Made by a program: the position numbers and the translations under genes
The notes under the pieces: model-generated
Databases searched by the model: none
What the model was told of the DNA's origin: nothing
The model's input: only the letters and a program-made list of their open reading frames with translations
NCBI RefSeq assembly: GCF_027595985.1
Contig: NC_073303.1
Span: forward strand, 377,501,034-377,565,033
Length of the DNA: 64,000 nt
Origin: Sorex araneus
Taxonomy: Eukaryota; Chordata; Mammalia; Eulipotyphla; Soricidae
Direction: 5' to 3'
Shown: positions 57,657 through 64,000 of the stretch, one piece after another
How positions within the stretch are numbered: the first letter of the stretch is position 1
Layout: every line of letters begins with the position of its first letter

Positions 57657-57753
57657 TATGCCAAAAACAGTAACAATAAGTCTCACAATGGAGATGTTAC
57701 TGGTGCCCGCTCGAGCAAATCAATGAGCAATGGGATGACAGTGATACAGTGAC
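57657..57753 (+). mobile_element. RTE-tailed SINE, strongly 5'-truncated
   Basis: Only atgccaaaaacagtaacaat onward is present, through gttactggtgcccgctcgag to gatgacagtgatacagtga. The pol III promoter is gone. The truncation is what target-primed reverse transcription produces. Confidence 0.92.
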
Positions 57754-58594
57754 ATATATTAGATAGGGAATTTTTAGTAAAACTTTGTTCATGAGGAATT
57801 GCTTCTTCTGAAAAGGTTAAATATACCTACATAGATTAGATTATCAGCTGCTGCCTTACACTTGACTATAAAGTCACTTTTAGGAAATAATTCATGAAAA
57901 AATTAATTATATTTATAATTTAAAATTGTTTCCTATATTCCTATAGTCAGTATCGTAGGAATGAGAAAACATTCCATATGACAGAAAAACCCAAGGCTAT
58001 GACTTCATGGAAATGTATTATTTGCTTCAAGGAACTTTCAAATCCAAAATTGTGTCCTAAGCAATATTTGCCTCTTGAATGCAAATCAACTCCTGATCTC
58101 CTGAAAAAAAATTAGATAGTGAAGGAAAACAATAATTCATCTGATCAGAGGAGGTTTATGAAAATTTCGAGATGAAATTGGGGTTTTCACTCTTGAGAAA
58201 CCTAAAAATCTTCAGAAATCTTGAAAGAAATGTTTCTTTTAGTGTCTTTCGGAAGAGAGACTCAAATAAAAATGCATTTTTACTAATTGTTTTTTCTTGA
58301 TAGTAAACAGAATAAAGCAAGTACACTTCTCCTTTATGGATTAAAAACATAACATTGATACTGATTCTAAAAATAGAGCTCAGTCTTTCTTCCCAGAGGG
58401 ATCCAGGCATAAGTCATTCTCTCACAAGGTTGCAAATACTCTGAAATCTAACTGAAAAGTACCTTCCTGCTTTATTCTTCTGGCTGTGACTGTAGGACAT
58501 TGAGTGCTAATTTAGATTGGCAGTCATCCGCTCTATTCCAAGCTTTCCCCTTCCACCTCTTTTCTTGTGTAAGTGCCCATTGACTATGATGGAT
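57754..58594. other. AT-rich unique DNA
   Basis: No repeat or exon recognised. Confidence 0.35.
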
Positions 58595-58626
58595 GATATC
58601 ACTTGTATCACTTGTCATCCTGTTGT

Positions 58627-61407
58627 TCATCGATTTTTTTTGAGCAGGCACCAGTAATGTCTCCATTCTTTCCTTTTGTGTGATAGTGTAGCCCAAAGGC
58701 ATCTGCTTGCTCCAGGAACATGAAGAGCCTCAGACCGTTCATTCAGGGTCTTGACAAAGAAGTCTGACCATCTCATAGGTGGGCAGCCATGCAGTCTTTT
58801 GACGTCCCGTGGGATCCAGTCCGTAATAGCTCTAGTCCAGAGGTCATTTCTAAATTGCATTACGTGTCCGGACCACTTGATTTCCGCTGCCTTGGCAAAC
58901 GAGACAGTGTCCCTCATTCTCAATCATTGACAGAGGTGGGAACTCCAGGTTCCTTCTCTCATTTAGTGAAACATGATACTCCAAGCATAGTCTTTCAATT
59001 CCTCTTTGGGATACAGATAGTGTTTTCATCCTGTTTTCATAGGGCCCAGGTCTCTGAGGCATATGTTAGTGCAGGAAGAATGGTGGAGTTGAAAAGATGT
59101 GTCAGGAGCAGGAAGTTCTTCGTCCTCTTAACCACTTCTTCGATGCTCTTGAAGGCGTTCCACGCTGCTCTCTTCCTCCTGCGCAGTTCAGGTGCCAGGT
59201 TGTCTGTCATGTTGAGTTCTCGACCCAGGTACACATAACTGCTGCATTCAGACATCTTTGTTCCATTGAGGGCAAATGGAACATCAGGAACTAGTCCATT
59301 TCTCATTGTCTTCCTGAGATTTAGCTTCAGTCCAACCTTTCCACACTCTCTGTCAAAGTCAGCCAGCATTCGTACTGTTTGGCTGATATTTGGTGTTATG
59401 AGAACGGTGTCATCAACGAAGTGGAAGTGGTATAGTTGCCGACCACCTATCTTCACTCCCATTCCTTCCCATTGCAGTCAACGCATGATATTCTCCAGGG
59501 TGGCACTGAAAAGTTTCAGTGAAATGGTGTTGCCCTGCTGAACCCCTCCCTTTATGTCAATGATCACTTCCTTGTAGAATGGTGAGATCCTGGTGGTGAA
59601 TCCAAAGTACATCTCACAGAGGATCCTGATGTATTGAGTTTGAATACCCTGTTTGGCTAGGGCTTTGATGACCACTTCAGTCTCAACAGAATCAAAGGCC
59701 TTCTTTAAATCAATGAATGTTAGACATAGCAGCATCTTGAACTCTTGCAAAATCTCAATAAGTTTGGTCATCATGTGGATATGGTCAATCGTGCTGAATC
59801 CTTTTTGGAACCTGGCTTGCTTGCATGGTTATCCTTTGTCTAGTGTTCTGCCTATTCTATTCAAGGTGACTCAAGTGAATAACTTGTAGACAACAGACAA
59901 CAGGCAGATCGGGCGATAGTTGCGGATGTCGTGGATGTCTCCCTTCTTGTACAACAGGTCAGTCCTGCTGGTTTTCCATTGAGACGGAACCTAGCATTCA
60001 GACAGGTAGCGTGTGAAGAGCCGAGCCAGGATATTGACAAGTACTGGTAAGCAGATTCTTCAGGTGTTCAGGTCTGACCTTGTCTGGACCGGGTGTTATA
60101 CGCGTCTTTACCGACGAAATGGCATCTCAGATATCAGAAGGGAGAACACTGGGAACAACATATCCATCCTGTGGAATTTGGTATGTGGGCAGGTGGACGT
60201 GGCTGTCAAAGAGATCTGAGTAGAAGTCACCTTTTCCATTGTCATTCTGGAAAATGTGATAGATCCATCAGGATGTTGGAGGGCAGTCATCTTGGTCTAG
60301 TAGTTGGTGAAAGACAGGCAGGTGTTGCGAACACTTTTTCCGGCTTCTGCCCCATTGGCCAACACTGCTGCTTTTCTCTCTTTAAGATCTTCCTTTATCA
60401 CTTCTCTGCACAGCTTTTTGAGCTCAGATGTTAGCTTGAGATTGCCTGAGGCTTGCACCAGACCACTTTGGCGAATGAGCTTGAGAGTTTCCAAAGACAG
60501 GTGACTTGGTGGCTTTCTCTCTCTCAGCATTCCTCACACAATCATGGAGGTGCTGAAGCAGTCAATCGTATTCCTCATCAATGTTGTCAATGATGGCATC
60601 TTTCCATACTGTTGCAGTAGTGCCAAAGAGATACCAGTTGGTGGTCATTCTGGGAGTTCTCTTCTTAAATGTTGCAGCCCTTTCTCCCTGCTCCGTGAAG
60701 TAGAATTTTGCATGAAGGAGACGGTGGTGGTCTGATCCCGTTTGGAATTTTGAGACAAGACAACAGGCAAAACCATGGATTGAATATGATGTGATCAATT
60801 GTGGAACTGTCCACCAGGACACTCCCATGTCCATCACTTAGATTTGACCTTCTGGACCTGATGGTCTTGGTCATCCATCATCAACTGATGAACTCAGACA
60901 GTCTCTCACCCTGTTTGTTCCATTCTAGGCCGTGGGTCCCAATGTCGAGCTCTTCGCGTGACCTTCTAGATCCTATCTGGGTGTTAAAATCACCGACAAT
61001 GACTTTGTAGAAAGTGTGGTCTTCTGTATAGATCTTCTCCAGCACTATGTAGAACTTCTCAATTTCTTCTTTGTCATAGTTGGATGTTGGTGCCTAGACG
61101 ACGAAGATAGAAACTGCCAGCACTGAGCCACATCTATTCAAATATAAGCGTCTGATTTGGATAGTTAGGCATTCCAATGAATCAATGCTCATGGCCAAGG
61201 TCCTGTTGTTAAGGGACATGACACCACTGTCGCCTCTACTGTCGCATGTCCTGAGGAACAGTTCTTCTCCAGTGTCGAAAATGGCATGATGTGTTCGATA
61301 CCTTCTCATCTCCATCAATCCAATGACCATACTTAATCTTCTGCATTTGTACCACCAGGTCCTCGATGGATGCTTCCGATGCCAGTGTTAAAAGTGCAAA
61401 CAGTCAT
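58627..61407 (-). pseudogene. RTE ORF: endonuclease-reverse transcriptase, broken
   Basis: The protein would nick target DNA and prime reverse transcription there (known role of RTE proteins). The endonuclease starts near the ATG at 61407 with TFNTG. It continues with GDFN at 60983-60994 and SDHHRLL at about 60715-60735; the usual motif is SDH-R-L, so one histidine codon looks duplicated. The reverse transcriptase has FIDLKKAFDSVE at 59682-59717, a GGVQQGNTIS segment near 59545-59574 and the catalytic FVDD at 59409-59420. ASETWAL follows at the end of the 59037-59462 frame, and WSGHVMQF and WSDFF lie in the C-terminal part. There are at least three in-frame stops and several frameshifts. In my memory it is closer to nematode-type RTE proteins than to Bov-B. 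Confidence 0.85.
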
Positions 61408-61442
61408 TTTAGTCCTTCTTTGTTTTGGCAGCCTAGTTCAGC

Positions 61443-61640
61443 CCTAAGATTTTATCAGCCTCTCCTTGTTTGTCCTTCTTAACACTTCTGTATTGGAGGC
61501 TCTTCCAGGGTCAGGGGAATGAGGCCCATGGTTGTTACTGTTTTTGGCATACTGAATACGCCACAGGTAGCTTGCCAGGCTCTGCCGGGAGGGCAGGGTA
61601 CTCTCAATACCTTGCTGTGCTCTCTGAGAGGGATGGAGGC
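61443..61640 (-). repeat. RTE 5' UTR segment shared with the SINE body
   Basis: On the minus strand: cctctcagagagcacagcaa, then ggcagagcctggcaagctac, gtatgccaaaaacagtaaca, cccctgaccctggaagagcc and ggagaggctgataaaatctt. This matches the body of the RTE-tailed SINEs. It has neither the tRNA-like head nor the RTE 3' tail and no TSD, and it is continuous with the ORF start, so it is better read as original RTE sequence than as an inserted SINE. Confidence 0.75.
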
Positions 61641-61789
61641 TTTTAGGGTGGCCTCCAATCGCCATTATAGGTGTTCTGATGGTTCACACCATATTTGAAC
61701 CCCACCAAATATGGTGCAGTGTGAATAGGAAGTGGGTATGAAGTGTTTATGATGTGTTTCATGGTCACTTTGTGTCCACACAGTCCAAA

Positions 61790-62128
61790 AAAGCGGACTG
61801 TTGCATGGCAGCAGTTGGGTAGTGGAGGTCGGCAATGGGGAATTTATCTGGTGCTGGCAGGGTAGGTCTTATGGCTGTGATCCCTGGTTCGCCTGAGGTT
61901 GGTGGAAGCAGGCAGAGGATCTCTGTTTCTGGGTCCTGTTGAGCCTAGAGTCCAAGGTCACAAAGTTCCGTATTACCTGGTTCTGTGAGACTTCACTCAT
62001 GTGTGAGGCTCAGCCTGAACATCCAGAAAAGTAGCCTGAAGCATGGCGGCAGTTGGGTAGTGGAGGTTGGCCGGTGAGGAATTTATCTACGCCAGCAGGG
62101 TGGGTCTAATGACTGTAACCCCTGGGTC
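61790..62128 (-). repeat. Two imperfect repeat units in the RTE 5' region
   Basis: About 100 bases around 61795-61890 and 62025-62128 align (shared gcagttgggtagtggaggt, ggaatttatct, gcagggt and gggtc/aggtc blocks), with a spacing of about 235 bases. Such repeated units at a LINE 5' end can carry the promoter, as in mouse L1 monomers (known); that role here is inference. Confidence 0.65.
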
Positions 62129-62165
62129 TCCGGAGATGACAGATGATATGACTGCCATAAAAAGG

Positions 62166-63129
62166 GAGCACTGTAAGTGGCTTATCCTGAATCCCATAAG
62201 ACCCCAGGTGCTGATGCTGCCTCAGGAGTCTCCCACCTAAGAGAACTCTCTTTATTTGGGGTGTTGGAAGCAATTGTTACCATTTGCTTTAAGATTTACT
62301 CATCATACAATAACATGCTACTACCTTGCAGCATGCTTGCTAATGTAAGGTTTGACACTTTTCTGGAATTATACTCTGAAGAATATTTGCCAGTATGGAA
62401 AAACAAGGCCAACCTCAATTACCAGAGTCTGGAACCCGTTTTTGTTCAAAGGAAACAGAGTCTACAAATCTAAAGACTAAAGCAATGGAACTAACATTTT
62501 TTTATGTTGCTTCTGTCTCAGAATCTCATATTTACAGTTTCATCAGTCTCTGAATATATAATGACCAGTGTCAGTATTTCTGGTCAATGACGAATTAAAC
62601 TAAAGCAAAAAAGAGATGTCAAAAGACATTACCACTAAGTATCTTACCACTGACATCTGCTTCTCAATGATGCTCTGATTTGTTTCCTTTTCAAGACTTC
62701 TGAGATTCTATTTGTATTTTAGGAGTCATTTATAGATGATTCCAGCTCTCTAAAACATAAATTTAATTACCAAAGCCCACAAATCAGCATTTTTCAAAGA
62801 AATCTATATAAATATACAGAAAGAAATAATTCCTTTATAGGTAATATGTAAGATGCAATTTATATGTAATAAACTGAAAGAAATGCTACATTTTAATAAC
62901 TGTCAACAACATTCTTCTTAGCCAAACAGTAATTCCAACATTTTATAGATAGATATAGATATAGTTATACCAAAAAAAAAGAAACTTCCAAGTAGGCAAT
63001 ACTTTAGACACAGTAAAAACACACAGTAGAAAATCAGCTTTCCAAAAAATAAACAAAAAGGAGTCAAACTGTTGTTGCTCGTGAGATGAAAAGAGGAAAG
63101 TGCTTTTTATCTTTCAAAGGGAAGTTCTA
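62166..63129. other. AT-rich unique DNA
   Basis: The plus-strand frame at 62177-62473 (98 codons) has no recognisable domain. Nothing else recognised. Confidence 0.35.
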
Positions 63130-64000
63130 TAAAAAAACATAATTGTCACCCCCGAGTGGCTCCTGCGGCTCCTGAACAGCCATGATCCCAGAGGCACACA
63201 AGCCAATCTCGGAACCCAGCGGCTTTGGGCAGAAATGCATCTGTGCATTAAACTATGGCGCTGTGCCACCCCGGGTGGGGAAAGGTATTTGTCCCTTCCT
63301 CCTTTTCCCCCCAGCTGTGCTGTGGCCGCCACCTTTTCAGAGCCTATCAGACAGCCAGTCACAAGCCTGCAGTGGAGAGACTGGGGCCTCATGGGATGGG
63401 GGGAGGAGGGTGGAACCAGCCTCTTGTCCTGCCCCTTTGAGGCCCCGAGTCGCTGCCCATGAATGGCTCCTCTGGCTTGTGAATGGCCACCATCCCACAG
63501 ACACACAAACCAATCTCAGAACTTTTGGCAGAGACTTTTGGCAGAAATCCCTCCAGTCTTATTACTAAAATGTCAGAAATTCACGGCCACTTCGCAACAT
63601 CATATGCTCTTCTTTTTTAAAAAATTTTTTATTAGAGAATCACTATGATGCACAGTTATAAGCTTATGAACTTTTGTGTTTGCATTTCACTTTACAGTGA
63701 TCGTTTACCTTATGCGCTCTAAAATAGCAGTAGATATGCTAGTATATGCTAGTATATGCTCTTCTTAACTAGCCGTAGAAAACAAATTATCTAATGATGC
63801 CTTATCAGCAGGTCTGATTGTTGGGGAAAATTCCAAATAGTAATGGTGGGTCTTTTGTCAAAATATTGAATGTGATCAAAGTGGAGAGAGAGTAAAGTGG
63901 AAATCATCTGCCACACAGGCGGGGGAGAGGTTGGATGCGGGTATACTGGGGTCCTTGGGGGTGGAAAATGTGCACTGGTGAAGGGATGGGTGTTTGATCA
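63130..64000 (+). mobile_element. L1-tailed composite retroposon, runs off the window
   Basis: Contains two related units: gagtggctcctgcggctcct at about 63155 with a cacacaagccaatctc block, and a second version at 63445-63550 with cacacaaaccaatctcagaa. Then comes the segment shared with 34930-35100 (gattgttgggg, aaaattccaaatagtaatgg, gtgggtcttttgtc), a GA tract, a G-rich tract and gcactggtgaagggatgggt at the end. The 3' signal and tail lie beyond 64000. Confidence 0.65.
63615..63753 (-). mobile_element. Short L1 3' end nested in the composite retroposon
   Basis: On the plus strand it starts with a T/A-rich tail and attagagaatcactatgatg, the complement of the worn L1 3' end. Exact 13-base TSD atatgctcttctt at 63602-63614 and 63754-63766. 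It inserted in the opposite orientation to its host. Confidence 0.82.

Larger units (their letters stand above)
58595..62165 (-). mobile_element. Nearly full-length RTE-clade LINE
   Basis: About 3.57 kb, in the usual size range of RTE elements. Order on the minus strand: a 5' region with two related repeat units (62128-62020 and 61890-61790), a segment shared with the SINEs (61640-61443), an endonuclease, a reverse transcriptase, a C-terminal domain, and a very short 3' UTR with a gatatcacttgtatcacttg-type repeat end (as seen on the plus strand). There is no poly(A) tail and no second ORF, both typical of RTE. Stops and frameshifts make it inactive. The 5' edge is inferred from the repeat units. 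Confidence 0.85.

Noticed and set aside
58789-59541. Plus-strand frames of 65-149 codons
   Set aside because: Shadows of the minus-strand RTE ORF.
1-64000. CRISPR array, operon or bacterial island
   Set aside because: No spaced identical repeats with unique spacers and no dense coding; the repeat content is mammalian.

Overview
This is a mammalian nuclear window, probably from a shrew (Soricidae, likely Sorex). I infer that from the dominant SINE. It has a tRNA-like head with pol III A and B boxes and occurs about three dozen times, on both strands, either with a poly(A) tail or with a tail copied from an RTE LINE. From memory this matches the abundant shrew SINE; I could not check it against a repeat library. 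L1 3' ends, long microsatellites, AT-rich unique DNA and the absence of bacterial-style gene packing also fit a mammalian intergenic or intronic region. I found no host protein-coding exon I would defend. Nearly all long open frames lie in microsatellites or SINE copies. All coordinates are read by eye; element edges are usually good to about 5-20 bases, and exact where a target-site duplication (TSD) is given.

Layout. 1-11.6 kb: unique DNA with poly(A) SINEs, one L1 3' end, two RTE-derived non-autonomous elements and a probable LTR. 11.7-14.5 kb: two L1 3' ends with nested SINEs and an RTE derivative. 15-34 kb: scattered SINEs, a roughly 490-base (TTCC)n tract, GC-richer unique DNA at 26.1-26.3 and 28.0-30.1 kb, and two L1 tails stacked on one target site (27.3-28.0 kb). 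34.7-38.4 kb, 46.4 kb and 63.1-64 kb: copies of a composite retroposon with internal repeat units and an L1-like 3' end. 35.8-44.8 kb: LTR-like repeats, RTE 3' ends and SINEs. 48-58 kb: RTE tails, SINEs, an odd tRNA-Asp/SINE chimera and old L1 pieces. 58.6-62.2 kb: a nearly full-length but broken RTE LINE on the minus strand.

The main result is a LINE-SINE family that can be read inside this one window. The RTE at 58.6-62.2 kb carries a segment just 5' of its ORF (61443-61640) that matches the body of the SINEs, and its last codons plus short 3' UTR match their tails. The SINEs therefore look like a tRNA-Ala-like head joined to an internally deleted RTE (5' UTR piece plus 3' end). This is the same architecture as ruminant Bov-tA relative to Bov-B, but with a different RTE. 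A second SINE family uses the same tRNA head with a poly(A) tail, implying that L1 and RTE machineries both moved it. The RTE reverse transcriptase resembles nematode-type RTE proteins more than Bov-B as I remember them, so horizontal transfer is a real possibility to test.
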